Source: Paragorgia papillata | Lineage: Eukaryota > Cnidaria > Anthozoa > Scleralcyonacea > Coralliidae | Direction: 5' to 3' | NCBI GenBank assembly: GCA_035771165.1 | Contig: JAWNZC010000284.1 | Span: 310,001 to 374,000 of the forward strand | Length of the DNA: 64,000 bases | Part shown: one piece after another, positions 16,676-25,098 of the stretch | Numbering within the stretch: position 1 is the first letter of the stretch | Layout: each line of letters starts with the position of its first letter | Translations under genes and position numbers: made by a program | Notes under the pieces: model-generated | Seen by the model: the letters and a program-made list of their open reading frames with translations, nothing else | What the model was told of the DNA's origin: nothing | The model's database searches: none

Positions 16676-18085
16676 ATGTTAAAACTTGAAAAAGCATATT
16701 TTGGTAAAAATTTACAAAAAGTTTTGAAAGATTTGCCTATTGAAAAAGCAAAACTTAAAAAAGAATTTGAAAAAAAATATCCAAGTGCAGATTTAAGCAG
16801 GTTTGAATTTGAAGTCACTTTTGGAAAAGATGGTTTAGTTACAGAAAGAGAAATTTGGTTTAAAAAAGACGCAGTTGTAAGTTATAATATTACCAGTGAG
16901 TCATTTTCAAAATACACACAGTATTTGTATTGGCCAAAAGAATGGAGCCAAAACGGTACAGTGAAAAAATTAAATATTGGCGAACAAGTTGCACCAGATG
17001 TTTCAAGTCTTTTAATTTACATTTCTGAGACTGACCGCTTTTCAGTACTTCTTGATCCGGTTAGCACAAAGTACATTGGTACACCTAGTAAAAATATTCG
17101 TACAGAAAATTTTAATTACCTAGGAAACCCATATTTTACAGCTATTGCAAGTAGTTATGTTAGTAGTTATTTGTGCGGTATTTCTAGTAGTCACTTTTTA
17201 AACAAGACAGAAAGGTCTAAGTCACACTTTTTAACAAGTATTGCTAGGTATCATTTTGTCTTTCATTTCAGGAGGTTTATGAAAAATCCCAGCAGGTTAA
17301 GTAGATATATGACCAGCGATGTAGTTGAAAAGTTACAGAAAAATATACCGAAAACAGAAAAATGGGAAACCAAACACAGTACTTCTATGGCGAAACTTGG
17401 TCTTTTCAGGGAAGAACTTCGTCGTCAGGGAAAAAGGGTAAAAAATGTAAGGTATGTTGTACATGGAAATATGGGGGTTTCAACCAGGTATGAAGAATTT
17501 GTTTGGTCTCATGCAAAAAGCGACCAAGATTACAAGTATTTTGTTCCAGAAAAGTCGAATGGTTTAACAAAACTTGGTCAGAAATTATTCCAACACAGTT
17601 TAGAAAGTTATGTTTACAGTATTTTAGGTGCACAAGCAAAAACAAGATGGCCTATTGTTGGTCAGGGTAGTAAAAGTTTACAAACACAAGAGGTTTTTAA
17701 GCGTTTGGTTGAAGACACTTTGACAATAGATGACATTACAGTTAGTATTACCAATATGAGACAGGCTATAAAAAGTACAAATGTTGTTTTAAATTATGCA
17801 ATATCACCGGGTTTAATTTTAATACCTAGTAACCTTATTATTTTAGAAAAACCAGTTGCTGGTTACAATAATGACCTTACACTAGTTGAAAAAACAATGA
17901 CATTTGGAAATAACAAAAAAGTAAATTTTAAACCTGTAACAAGTCCTAAAAAATTTTCAAAACCACAACCTAAAAAATTTACAGAACCACAACCTAAAAA
18001 ATTTACAGAACATAACATATTATTACCTATGGCATTTACTGTTTCACTTGTGGGAGTATATATGGTTAGACTAATGCTAGTTTGA
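16676..18085 (+). CDS. hypothetical protein with C-terminal membrane anchor
   Basis: A protein of 469 residues, transcribed divergently from the integrase with only 16 bp between start codons, so the two probably share a promoter region. The N-terminal 300 residues look globular, with a Ser/Tyr/His-rich stretch (SSYVSSYLCGISSSHF). Near 420-445 there is a triple repeat, PKKFSKPQ / PKKFTEPQ / PKKFTEH, then a single membrane segment LLPMAFTVSLVGVYMVRLML at the very end. A tail-anchored or virion membrane protein is likely. The family is not recognised. It is one of only two plus-strand genes in the element. Confidence 0.8.
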   Translation: MLKLEKAYFGKNLQKVLKDLPIEKAKLKKEFEKKYPSADLSRFEFEVTFGKDGLVTEREIWFKKDAVVSYNITSESFSKYTQYLYWPKEWSQNGTVKKLNIGEQVAPDVSSLLIYISETDRFSVLLDPVSTKYIGTPSKNIRTENFNYLGNPYFTAIASSYVSSYLCGISSSHFLNKTERSKSHFLTSIARYHFVFHFRRFMKNPSRLSRYMTSDVVEKLQKNIPKTEKWETKHSTSMAKLGLFREELRRQGKRVKNVRYVVHGNMGVSTRYEEFVWSHAKSDQDYKYFVPEKSNGLTKLGQKLFQHSLESYVYSILGAQAKTRWPIVGQGSKSLQTQEVFKRLVEDTLTIDDITVSITNMRQAIKSTNVVLNYAISPGLILIPSNLIILEKPVAGYNNDLTLVEKTMTFGNNKKVNFKPVTSPKKFSKPQPKKFTEPQPKKFTEHNILLPMAFTVSLVGVYMVRLMLV

Positions 18086-18090
18086 AATAA

Positions 18091-18738
18091 ATGACCCTGG
18101 AACAAGAAATTAAACTTAGTAATGACTATTACGGTATTAACTATATCCCAGAACCAAACCAAGAATGGTTACAATACATGTATTTTCACTTAGTACAAAA
18201 AAACATGGACCACAAAGGACCGGGAAGGTACCTTTTAAAAGCTGACGGTACATTATTTTTTGTATGTCACAAAGCTGGAAAAGGCTGTTGCAAATATTGC
18301 AAAATAAAGTTAGTCCAGTTTGATATGCATCTTGTTTGTCCTAAATGTTTTTCACAACATGAAACAGTACCTTCCCACATACATTCAAAATTCTGGAAAT
18401 TACAAACAGAACCTATAAGAGTAAGAAATTACAAAAAATTATTTACAGAAATGTTTCCGGATGAACCAGTAATATCCGGGAACCTTCTTGCCAGACAGTT
18501 AGATACAAACCACAGAAAATCTTTACCTAGGTTGCCAAATATGAAAACCATAATGTACTGCTTTCTGGAAAAACTGGGAAGAACTGACCTGACAGAAAAA
18601 ATTAAGTTGTCTGACTACCAGATGAAAAAAATGCCAGAATATATGGGTAATATCCAGTATATTTTGAATTTTGGTAAACTACCAGGCGAACAAGTTACAG
18701 AAACTGTTCCCTGTATAAGAAAAAGTACATTTCCATAA
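18091..18738 (+). CDS. hypothetical protein with zinc ribbon
   Basis: A protein of 215 residues, five bases after the previous gene and with the AATAAATG start context, so probably co-transcribed. A zinc-ribbon-like cluster, CHKAGKGCCKYC then LVCPKCFSQH, lies at about 60-95. The rest is mixed helix with SKFWKLQTEP and a C-terminal YILNFGKLPG. Zinc ribbons of this kind occur in transcription and replication proteins. The role here is unknown. The gene ends at a hairpin that separates it from the convergent minus-strand genes. Confidence 0.8.
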   Translation: MTLEQEIKLSNDYYGINYIPEPNQEWLQYMYFHLVQKNMDHKGPGRYLLKADGTLFFVCHKAGKGCCKYCKIKLVQFDMHLVCPKCFSQHETVPSHIHSKFWKLQTEPIRVRNYKKLFTEMFPDEPVISGNLLARQLDTNHRKSLPRLPNMKTIMYCFLEKLGRTDLTEKIKLSDYQMKKMPEYMGNIQYILNFGKLPGEQVTETVPCIRKSTFP

Positions 18739-18748
18739 TCTAAAGTTT

Positions 18749-18777
18749 AAATTCTTATCTAAAAAAGATAAGAATTT
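18749..18777. terminator. hairpin between convergent genes
   Basis: The 12-bp arms AAATTCTTATCT (18749-18760) and its complement (18766-18777) lie between the stop of the plus-strand gene at 18738 and the stop of the minus-strand gene at 18784. Position and symmetry suit a bidirectional transcription end. The same ATTCTTATC motif recurs in the hairpins at 19420 and 21914. Confidence 0.5.
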
Positions 18778-18783
18778 TTTTTT

Positions 18784-19176
18784 TTAAACAAACTGAAATG
18801 CTAACCAGCCAAGACCAGAACCTGCCAAAGCCATTGCAACAATTTGATAGTCTTTCATTTCGTCACTTGGATGGTAAAAGTCATTCAAAACAGGTTCGGG
18901 AATATTTAGTTTTTGAAGTTCGTAAAATGCCCGGGATGTATTTTGCATGTTAGATTTTGAGACCCGGATTTCATCTTGAAGTTTTCGCCGTTTTTCACTT
19001 CTTTTAATTTCATCTTGGTAAAATCTTTCTTTAGCAGCGGCAAGTTTTTCTGTAGCATGGTTATGTCTTTCAACTTCTTTTGCATAATCTTTGTTTTTTC
19101 TTAAAAGGGAAAATATGAAACCAGCACCTGCAAAGGCAAATGCGTTAAATGTTCCAGCTACTGCAACTGACACCAT
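18784..19176 (-). CDS. hypothetical membrane protein with central coiled coil
   Basis: A protein of 130 residues. The N-terminal hydrophobic Ala/Gly/Phe-rich segment FNAFAFAGAGFIFSLL is followed by a long charged helix rich in Lys/Arg/Glu (about 25-90), then a C-terminal hydrophobic segment IVAMALAGSGLGWLAFQF. The start has AAATAAACAATG, the same context as the lectin gene at 24222. Two hydrophobic ends joined by a helical rod suggest a small virion membrane protein. It sits next to another small membrane protein and the capsid genes. Confidence 0.75.
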   Translation of the reverse strand: MVSVAVAGTFNAFAFAGAGFIFSLLRKNKDYAKEVERHNHATEKLAAAKERFYQDEIKRSEKRRKLQDEIRVSKSNMQNTSRAFYELQKLNIPEPVLNDFYHPSDEMKDYQIVAMALAGSGLGWLAFQFV

Positions 19177-19183
19177 TGTTTAT

Positions 19184-19405
19184 TTAAGAGCCTTGTTTTA
19201 AATCTTTTGGAATGTATTTCATTTCTTGTGCTTTTTTCACTGCGTAAGTACCAACAGCAACTGCTAGTGCAAGTTTCGCTGTTTCTTTAATACTTGCTGG
19301 TGCTGCTAAAGATTGGCCTGTAGCTTTTTTGGTCACCATACTTACACCGACTGCAGCTACTGTAACTAGTGCCGCTTGGTAAATATCATTTAAATATTCG
19401 TTCAT
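19184..19405 (-). CDS. small hydrophobic membrane protein
   Basis: A protein of 73 residues with two hydrophobic segments, YQAALVTVAAVGVSMV (about 9-24) and TAKLALAVAVGTYAVKKA (about 43-60), the second followed by a basic stretch. The start has AATAAATG. It is encoded directly before the 130-residue membrane protein and downstream of the capsid cluster, which points to a structural or membrane-assembly role. No enzymatic motif is visible. Confidence 0.75.
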   Translation of the reverse strand: MNEYLNDIYQAALVTVAAVGVSMVTKKATGQSLAAPASIKETAKLALAVAVGTYAVKKAQEMKYIPKDLKQGS

Positions 19406-19419
19406 TTATTACTACGTAA

Positions 19420-19452
19420 AAATATTCTTATCCACTTTGGATAAGAATATTT
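19420..19452. terminator. intergenic hairpin with 14-bp arms
   Basis: AAATATTCTTATCC (19420-19433) and its exact complement (19439-19452) pair around ACTTT, just after the stop of the minor capsid gene on the minus strand. It is the longest stem of the set. Confidence 0.5.
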
Positions 19453-19457
19453 GTCTT

Positions 19458-20084
19458 TTACCAAATAACTATTTCAAGTAAAATTTGTCCGACTTCCTTG
19501 TTAGTTAGAAAATTTAGTTCAGAAAAAATACCGTTGTCCATCATTGCAACAGAATTAATGCTTCCAAAATGTGTGACAGAACCTTTCAAAATTTGTTCAG
19601 TAGTAATTGGAAGTACAGCTACTATTTTGTCCCGCTTTCCATCCAAAGAAGTTTTGTTACCATCAACCATGTCACACTGGATACTTACAAATCTTAACCC
19701 AAGATTTACATCAACAGGTTCGGGACTAACAGCACCAGATCCTTTTGTAATTACAAAATTTTCAGGGAAACCTAAAAGTGGACCAAGTTTAAGAAGGTTA
19801 ACAGTTTCTGCGGGTGTAATTCGGATTTTGCAACTAAATGGTAATAATTTGCATACTATTTTATTTTCTTTTAGCAGATCCATTATCATTGTTGCTGTCC
19901 AATATCCAGCCAAAAAATTAACCTGGTTTACACCGTTTGTAATATGCAATGGTTCTGTTATGTTGTCAAAGTCCCAAATTACAGTGGTAGATTTAATTTC
20001 TATCTTGTTATTGTTTATAACTAATGGGTCATCAAATTTAACATTTGTTTGTCCTTTGTTTAAAAATATTCTAATATTTCTCAT
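19458..20084 (-). CDS. probable minor capsid (penton-like) protein
   Basis: A protein of 208 residues, mostly beta-strand pattern (for example LRFVSIQCDMVDG and VGQILLEIVIW at the C-terminus), with no catalytic motif. It lies directly downstream of the packaging ATPase (stop to start 4 bp) and the major capsid gene, the place where Polintons and related viruses keep their single jelly-roll minor capsid gene. The call rests mainly on that synteny, size and beta-rich composition. A structure prediction would settle it. The start has AATAAATG. Confidence 0.65.
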   Translation of the reverse strand: MRNIRIFLNKGQTNVKFDDPLVINNNKIEIKSTTVIWDFDNITEPLHITNGVNQVNFLAGYWTATMIMDLLKENKIVCKLLPFSCKIRITPAETVNLLKLGPLLGFPENFVITKGSGAVSPEPVDVNLGLRFVSIQCDMVDGNKTSLDGKRDKIVAVLPITTEQILKGSVTHFGSINSVAMMDNGIFSELNFLTNKEVGQILLEIVIW

Positions 20085-20088
20085 TTAT

Positions 20089-20676
20089 TTACGTTATAAT
20101 TTTATGTGTGTATGGGTGTTTTAAATTTATTTCTAGTCTTGAATATTCATGGAATTTTAATGAATTTTTTGTACTTTTTTCTTCTTCTTTTGGTATGTCT
20201 AAGTAGTCATCAAGAATGACTTGCATGTCTTTTCTGTTTGGGTTGTAAAAAGTGACTAACTTAGAAATATTTTCTCGATAAGGTTTTGCAATACTTGTTA
20301 ACTGCTGTGTAATAACTACTGTACTTATGTCCATATGTCTTGCTGAAAATCCAAGTTTAACTAGTTCGCTAGTTCTGTTTTTTACACTTTGGCTAGAAGC
20401 ACAGTCGTCTAAAATAATTAAGCTAGTAGTACCTTTGCAGTAGTCAACAATATATTTTAAAAAATCTTCTGTTTCTTCATGTTCACAGGGAATGACAAAA
20501 ATTTTTGGGTCGCCTAGGTATTTCCAGTCATGGTAAGTTTTATTCCATTCAAAGGTGGGACAAATTAAAAATATATTTTCAAAATGGTTTTTATAATCTT
20601 GTGACAACATTTTTAACAGGTAAAATGTTTTCCCCGATCCAGTCATGCCTACAATTATCATATTAAATGGTTTCAT
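20089..20676 (-). CDS. DNA-packaging ATPase (FtsK/HerA, A32-like)
   Basis: A protein of 195 residues. Walker A is IIVGMTGSGKTFYLLK (about 7-22). Walker B is SLIILDDCASS (about 85-95). A sensor-like Thr/Gln stretch, STVVITQQLTS, follows at about 118-128. Size and motifs match the short A32-type genome-packaging ATPases of Polintons, virophages and large DNA viruses. It lies between the major and minor capsid genes with gaps of only a few bases, the classic morphogenesis block. It probably drives DNA into the preformed capsid. The start has AATAAATG. Confidence 0.92.
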   Translation of the reverse strand: MKPFNMIIVGMTGSGKTFYLLKMLSQDYKNHFENIFLICPTFEWNKTYHDWKYLGDPKIFVIPCEHEETEDFLKYIVDYCKGTTSLIILDDCASSQSVKNRTSELVKLGFSARHMDISTVVITQQLTSIAKPYRENISKLVTFYNPNRKDMQVILDDYLDIPKEEEKSTKNSLKFHEYSRLEINLKHPYTHKIIT

Positions 20677-20683
20677 TTATTGC

Positions 20684-21895
20684 TTAGTAATCTACTCCTT
20701 GAAATGCTCCTGCTTGTACTTTTAATACTGCGTCTGAAAGAACAAAAATATGGCATTTTAAGTTAGTTGTAGTTGCTTTTTTGGTAATTTCCATCATTAT
20801 TCCAGATTGTGTTGTCATTAATTTGGTTCCATTTCCATACAAGTTATTGTCGCTAATTGACCGAAGATCAACAACTAATGCAAATTTGTCAGATGTGTAA
20901 AAATTACTGGCATTAACTACGGAATGGTCTGTTTGTCTAAATACCCTTTCTGCTTCTTCAAAAAGTCTTTTCTTTGGTAGACCTTGGGAGAAAATACTGT
21001 TAGGGACACCTTCGATTGTAAGTTTCACTTGGTCAATGTTTGGGAAGACATATTCTTCGGATCCTGCCCGGGTTGGTTTTGTAAATAACATTACTACCGC
21101 CTTCATACTTTTTCTTGGCAAGTTGATAGTTTCGTTAATAAGTGTTGAGCCTGCCAGCCAGTTTGTAGTTTTCATCAAAGTGACATGTTGGAATGGAAGG
21201 ACCCGACCAGCATTATATTCAGACTCAATTTCAGAAACTAAGGACAAGTTGTTAATAGTTTCATATTCTAGTTCAATGTTTTCTAATGCATATCCGCCAA
21301 CTGTTTGGCTTGTTTGTGCTGTCATAATATCAGTAGCTTTTGGAAGTGTAATAACATATTGCAGGTCGTTGGCCATACTGTGTGGTGCATAAAGACCATG
21401 GTCTTGTAAAATTTTGCCAAGACGGATTCTTTGTTTGGTACCATATACAGCTGCAAAAGAGTCATTAACTGAGTCGTCAGATTTAGAAATAAGTTTTCGT
21501 TGGTTAAGACTGGCAATACCATCTTCAACCATATTGTCGCGAATGTGGTTGTCAAGCCACAAGTCTTCGTAAGTGCTTAAAAGGCTTTCGCCGGTGTTGT
21601 CATATACTTGTTCTCCTGCGAAACGGACTTGGAGTCTTTCTTGTAGTTGTTTCGCCAGGTTGTTGTTAAACCATGACTTTGTGTTACTGTTTTTAAAGTC
21701 AAAGAGAAGATACATTTCGTCGGGAACCAGTGCGGTTCCAGCTTTTAATTTCGGGATGTTAATGTAAATAACTTCTCCTGGGTTTGCACTGTTTGGATTA
21801 AAGGTAATTACATTTCTTGATCGATCGCCTGTTATTTTGCTTTTGTGTAACCGGTTGTAACCGGGAATAAGTTTAACTTGTCTTTCAGTGTTCAT
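20684..21895 (-). CDS. MCP: probable major capsid protein (double jelly-roll)
   Basis: A protein of 403 residues, beta-rich, with strand-like segments such as VIYINIPKLKAGTALVP and MYLLFDFKN near the N-terminus and LVVDLRSISD and HIFVLSDAVLKV near the C-terminus. It sits directly upstream of the packaging ATPase and the minor capsid gene, the conserved position of the major capsid gene. It is shorter than many Polinton capsid proteins, so the double jelly-roll assignment is by context and composition rather than a named motif. The start has AATAAATG, and a hairpin lies upstream. Confidence 0.75.
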   Translation of the reverse strand: MNTERQVKLIPGYNRLHKSKITGDRSRNVITFNPNSANPGEVIYINIPKLKAGTALVPDEMYLLFDFKNSNTKSWFNNNLAKQLQERLQVRFAGEQVYDNTGESLLSTYEDLWLDNHIRDNMVEDGIASLNQRKLISKSDDSVNDSFAAVYGTKQRIRLGKILQDHGLYAPHSMANDLQYVITLPKATDIMTAQTSQTVGGYALENIELEYETINNLSLVSEIESEYNAGRVLPFQHVTLMKTTNWLAGSTLINETINLPRKSMKAVVMLFTKPTRAGSEEYVFPNIDQVKLTIEGVPNSIFSQGLPKKRLFEEAERVFRQTDHSVVNASNFYTSDKFALVVDLRSISDNNLYGNGTKLMTTQSGIMMEITKKATTTNLKCHIFVLSDAVLKVQAGAFQGVDY

Positions 21896-21900
21896 TTATT
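21893..21900 (-). promoter_or_regulatory. AATAAATG start-codon motif (representative)
   Basis: On the minus strand AATAAATG overlaps the start codon of the capsid gene. The identical motif stands at the starts of PolB and of the genes beginning at 13072, 13796, 15582, 19405, 20084, 20676, 22308, 25290 and 25787, and at 18091 on the plus strand. Variants with AATAAA within about 12 bp of the start occur at most others. It may be a viral late-type promoter element (compare TAAATG of poxviruses), a translation context, or a poly(A) signal for the preceding gene. Confidence 0.6.
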
Positions 21901-21913
21901 ACTACGCAAAAAA

Positions 21914-21945
21914 AAAATTCTTACCCTTTTTAGGATAAGAATTTT
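21914..21945. terminator. intergenic hairpin with 14-bp arms, one mismatch
   Basis: AAAATTCTTACCCT (21914-21927) pairs with 21932-21945 around TTTT, with one mismatch. It lies between the stop of the 114-residue gene and the start of the capsid gene, and shares the ATTCTTA core with the hairpins at 18749 and 19420. Confidence 0.45.
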
Positions 21946-21963
21946 GAACAAAGGGTCCTTTTA

Positions 21964-22308
21964 TTATAGGCTAAAAACGTCAAGATTTTTTAAAACTGTT
22001 CCAGATTTTGCAACTGGTTTTTCTGGTTCAGTTTTTTTCATTTGGTTATAGGTTATGTATGTTGAAATTATTGCGGCTGCTGTTCCAAGTATTGCACAAG
22101 TTGTAGAAAGACTTGTTTCACTTGCCGGTTCTTTTGGGTCTTTATTTTCTTCTTCAAGTTTTTTTAATTTGTCTTTTTTTCTTTGTTTGGCTTGTTTGCT
22201 AATTTCGGCTAGTCTTTTACCCTGTGCTACTCTTTTAGGGTTTTTTTCTCTGACTGGTGTTGCTTTTGTTATTGTTTGTTCTGGTACTGGTACTTTTGTT
22301 GTTTCCAT
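21964..22308 (-). CDS. small basic protein with one membrane segment
   Basis: A protein of 114 residues. The basic N-terminal half (NPKRVAQGKRLAEISKQAK, then KQRKKDKLKKLEEE) is followed by a hydrophobic helix TTCAILGTAAAIISTYITY (about 71-89) and a short polar tail. The start has AATAAATG. The mix of a DNA- or membrane-binding basic region and one membrane helix, next to the capsid gene, suggests a structural protein. No named family was recognised. Confidence 0.7.
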   Translation of the reverse strand: METTKVPVPEQTITKATPVREKNPKRVAQGKRLAEISKQAKQRKKDKLKKLEEENKDPKEPASETSLSTTCAILGTAAAIISTYITYNQMKKTEPEKPVAKSGTVLKNLDVFSL

Positions 22309-22316
22309 TTATTATA

Positions 22317-22379
22317 GCTGTTAAGCTAGCTAGTTAAGCTAGCTGTTAAGCTAGTTGTTTTTGCTTGTTAAGCTAGCTG
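22317..22379. repeat. short GTTAAGCTAGCT repeats between genes
   Basis: Four variants of GTTAAGCTAG(CT) lie in the gap between the collagen-like gene and the 114-residue gene, each containing the palindrome AGCTAGCT or part of it. This takes the place where other gaps hold a hairpin, so it may serve the same purpose. Confidence 0.7.
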
Positions 22380-22382
22380 TTT

Positions 22383-23432
22383 TTAATTAATTTTAAGAAG
22401 GTTAATTTCAACATCTTCAACATCAAAAAATAGGTATGTATAGTCATCTCCAACAGAACCAGAATAACAATGTAAAGATAATTTGGTTCCCTTTACTATT
22501 TTCGCAATGCCCTCGCAAAATATGTGATGTGGGTGAGTTTCGTTATATGTTTTCCCCATTGTTAAGCTATTTAATTCACTAAGTCTGTTTGACCTTACTG
22601 GAACACTTCCATGGTAAAGACCTGTTTTCAGATCAAAATATGATCTATATGAAGAAGCATACCATGAAGATGTTTTACTTTGTTGGTCTATTTTGTGCCC
22701 ATCTGGTTTAAGGGTGAACCAGTATTTTATTAAAAATGTACCAGATTCTGTTGATGTAAATGAAAGCAGGGTACTTTTGTTTTTAGAATTATCCCATGCC
22801 CCGGCCTTGTAACTTTCTAAACCATATCTGTAATGTTTCTGTACTGTTGTAAAAGTACCGGCTCCACCAACAGAACCTGTAACTCCTCTCAGGCCTCTAA
22901 GTCCTCTTAATCCCTGGGATCCTTTTGGTCCTGGCAAACCTTGGATACCTTGGTCTCCTTTGTCACCTTTATTTCCCTTTGCTCCATCGTTACCTGGGTT
23001 TCCTTGATCTCCCTTTTGTGCAGCAGCACCTGCCATTCCTTTGTCACCCTTGTCTCCTTTATCACCTTGGTCTCCTTTAGAACCGTTTGTCCCTGCTGTA
23101 CCATGATCACCTTTGTCACCTTTTGATCCTGATGCTCCTGTTGGACCTGCAAGGCCTTTATCACCTTTATCACCTTTTTCACCTTTAGCACCTCTTGTTC
23201 CATTGTTACCTGTTGGACCTGCTACTCCTTTGTCTCCTTTGTCACCTTTGGTCCCCTTGTCTCCTTTGTCACCTTTTGCTCCTGGTCCTCCTTGTTGTGC
23301 TTGGTCACCTTTTGGCCCTTTCGGACCTTGGTTACCTTTTGGTCCTGTTGCTCCTTGCGGACCTGCTGGACCTGTTTTCCCAGTGTCTTCACTGTAGTAA
23401 TCTGGGTCATCATATCCATAGTAATAACTCAT
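22383..23432 (-). CDS. collagen-like protein with C-terminal beta domain
   Basis: A protein of 349 residues. A Tyr-rich start (MSYYYGYDDPDYYSED) leads into about 55 Gly-X-Y triplets (about 20-190), mostly GDKGDKG, GPKGPKG and GLAGPTG types, rich in Lys and Asp as in many viral and bacterial collagens. The last 155 residues form a globular beta-rich domain (FTSTESGTFLIKYWFTL; LFFDVEDVEINLLKIN) with the look of a C1q/TNF-like or tail-fibre head that would trimerise the stalk. A fibrous virion spike or attachment fibre is the likely role. It is followed by two lectin-like genes, one of which has a similar N-terminus. No signal peptide is evident. Confidence 0.9.
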   Translation of the reverse strand: MSYYYGYDDPDYYSEDTGKTGPAGPQGATGPKGNQGPKGPKGDQAQQGGPGAKGDKGDKGTKGDKGDKGVAGPTGNNGTRGAKGEKGDKGDKGLAGPTGASGSKGDKGDHGTAGTNGSKGDQGDKGDKGDKGMAGAAAQKGDQGNPGNDGAKGNKGDKGDQGIQGLPGPKGSQGLRGLRGLRGVTGSVGGAGTFTTVQKHYRYGLESYKAGAWDNSKNKSTLLSFTSTESGTFLIKYWFTLKPDGHKIDQQSKTSSWYASSYRSYFDLKTGLYHGSVPVRSNRLSELNSLTMGKTYNETHPHHIFCEGIAKIVKGTKLSLHCYSGSVGDDYTYLFFDVEDVEINLLKIN

Positions 23433-23438
23433 ATTTAT

Positions 23439-24215
23439 TTATATAATGTTTCCATATTCTTTCATCATATCATTGTTAATTTTTTTAATCTCGGTTGTAG
23501 TTAATGGACCATACATAACTTTAAACCCATATATTTTTCCTTTTAACTGGTAATTTCTTTGGCTAGTCCTACTACTAGCAAATCTTTCATATAAAAATAC
23601 AGATCCAAATGGACTGCCTATATCTGTCAAATCCGGCTTAAATTCTGATCCTGGACATAAAACACCATTTAAATATACCATTCCTCCCGTTCCCAACCAA
23701 TGACCAGATATAATATGTTTGCTAAGAATGCTATGTGTGGAAGGCATACCTACAGTTACTTCTGTACCATTTTCAATACCACCAATTATTAATTTGGAGT
23801 AAGAGTAGGATTTAAAGGCTAAATATTTGTCATATCCACCATTATCATTCCCAATAAGGTAACACCAAGGTCCAGAAACAGATGTATCAGCCACAGTGCA
23901 AACAACAAAAACCGAAACATCTCCATACTGTAATTTGGGACAAACAAAACACATGTAGTTATTTCCCTTATTTTCAATGTAATCTGGACATAACCCTGCG
24001 TCATCAGAACCAAATGTTGGGGCAATAGTTTTAATATTCTGCCATAAACAGTATTTCCCATTCCTTGCTTGTGTTAACCTTTTTTCGCCATTAACAGTTT
24101 CAAAAGTTTTAGTAGCAGTTGACAGGTTAATATCAAAAACAGTTTTGTAGTTTTTCCCCAAAGAAAGGTTTTTTAACTTCTTTTCAATATCTTTTACCCT
24201 TTTTTCAAAACTCAT
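23439..24215 (-). CDS. ConA-like lectin/LamG-type fibre protein, copy 1
   Basis: A protein of 258 residues. A short coiled coil (RVKDIEKKLKNLSL) is followed by a beta-sandwich domain. Recognisable segments include NYMCFVCPKL, WLGTGGMVYLNGVLCPG, and the ending LKGKIYGFKVMYGPLTTTEI then MMKEYGN. That C-terminal pattern is typical of concanavalin A-like/LamG domains on viral and phage fibres. It is paralogous to the gene immediately upstream (24222-25049) over nearly the whole domain, and six bases separate the two. It probably binds a host surface sugar or receptor. Confidence 0.85.
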   Translation of the reverse strand: MSFEKRVKDIEKKLKNLSLGKNYKTVFDINLSTATKTFETVNGEKRLTQARNGKYCLWQNIKTIAPTFGSDDAGLCPDYIENKGNNYMCFVCPKLQYGDVSVFVVCTVADTSVSGPWCYLIGNDNGGYDKYLAFKSYSYSKLIIGGIENGTEVTVGMPSTHSILSKHIISGHWLGTGGMVYLNGVLCPGSEFKPDLTDIGSPFGSVFLYERFASSRTSQRNYQLKGKIYGFKVMYGPLTTTEIKKINNDMMKEYGNII

Positions 24216-24221
24216 ATTTAT

Positions 24222-25049
24222 TTATATAAAGTTTCCATATTCTTTCATCATATCCTTATTAATTTTTACAATCTCGGTTGTAGTTAATGGCCCATACACA
24301 ACTTTAAACCCATATATTTTTCCTTTCAGTTCATTATTAGGTGAAGGGGTACCATTAAATCTTTCATTTAAAAATACAGATCCAAATGGGGATCCTAAAT
24401 CTGTCAAATCCGGTTCAAATTTTGATCCTGTACAAAAAACACCATTTAAATATATAAGACCTCCAGTTCCTAACCAATGACATGAAATAATGTGTTTGCT
24501 AAGAATGCTATGCCCAACATTCATATCTATAGTTTTACCGTCATCATTTTCAATACCACCAATTATTAATTTGGAGTAGGAGTATGGTTTAAAGGAAACA
24601 CTTTTATCCCAACTACCATTATCATTTCCAATAAGATAGCAACAAAAACCAGAAACAGATGTGTCAGCCACAGTGCAAACAACAAAAACAGAAATATCGC
24701 CAAACTGCATTTCAGGACAAACAAAACACATATAGTTGCCTCCCTTGTTCTCAATGTAATCTTTGCCTGGACCGGCGGCATCGGAACCAAATGTTGGGGC
24801 ATGGGTTTTATCATTTTGCCATAAACAGTATTTTTCATTCCGTGCTTGTGTTAACCTTTTTTCGCCATTAACAGTTTTAAAGGTTTTAACAGCAGTTGTA
24901 AAGTTGATGTCAAAAACAGTTTTGTAATTCAGAGAAAGACCACTTAACTGTTTTTCAATGGCACTTATTTTTTTTTCCAAACCTGAAGAATCCGCACCCA
25001 AACTCAAATGTCCTTTTCGTCGGTTTTCATATCCATAAAAGTAACTCAT
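24222..25049 (-). CDS. ConA-like lectin/LamG-type fibre protein, copy 2
   Basis: A protein of 275 residues. The N-terminus MSYFYGYENRRKGHLSLG resembles the start of the collagen-like protein (MSYYYGYDD), which suggests a shared anchoring peptide. A coiled coil (LEKKISAIEKQLSGLSL) is followed by the same ConA-like domain as copy 1, ending GKIYGFKVVYGPLTTTEI. The two copies diverge mainly in exposed-looking stretches (for example SGPWCYL against SGFCCYL, and the loops near residues 165-180 and 230-245). This fits duplicated receptor-binding proteins with different specificity, which is inference. Confidence 0.85.
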   Translation of the reverse strand: MSYFYGYENRRKGHLSLGADSSGLEKKISAIEKQLSGLSLNYKTVFDINFTTAVKTFKTVNGEKRLTQARNEKYCLWQNDKTHAPTFGSDAAGPGKDYIENKGGNYMCFVCPEMQFGDISVFVVCTVADTSVSGFCCYLIGNDNGSWDKSVSFKPYSYSKLIIGGIENDDGKTIDMNVGHSILSKHIISCHWLGTGGLIYLNGVFCTGSKFEPDLTDLGSPFGSVFLNERFNGTPSPNNELKGKIYGFKVVYGPLTTTEIVKINKDMMKEYGNFI

Positions 25050-25064
25050 TGTTTATTTATAAAA

Positions 25065-25090
25065 ATTTCTTATTTTTAAAAATAAGAAAT
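25065..25090. terminator. intergenic perfect palindrome, 13-bp arms
   Basis: ATTTCTTATTTTT and its exact complement meet without a spacer between the lectin gene start and the stop of the small gene upstream. It continues the pattern of a hairpin at each transcription-unit boundary. Confidence 0.4.
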
Positions 25091-25098
25091 CTTGAAAA

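Noticed and set aside
16660..16818. Upstream extension of the integrase ORF (53 codons)
   Set aside because: It overlaps the start of the divergent gene and is Phe/Ser/Leu-rich with no domain; the ATG at 16659 has the AATAAA context used by the other genes.
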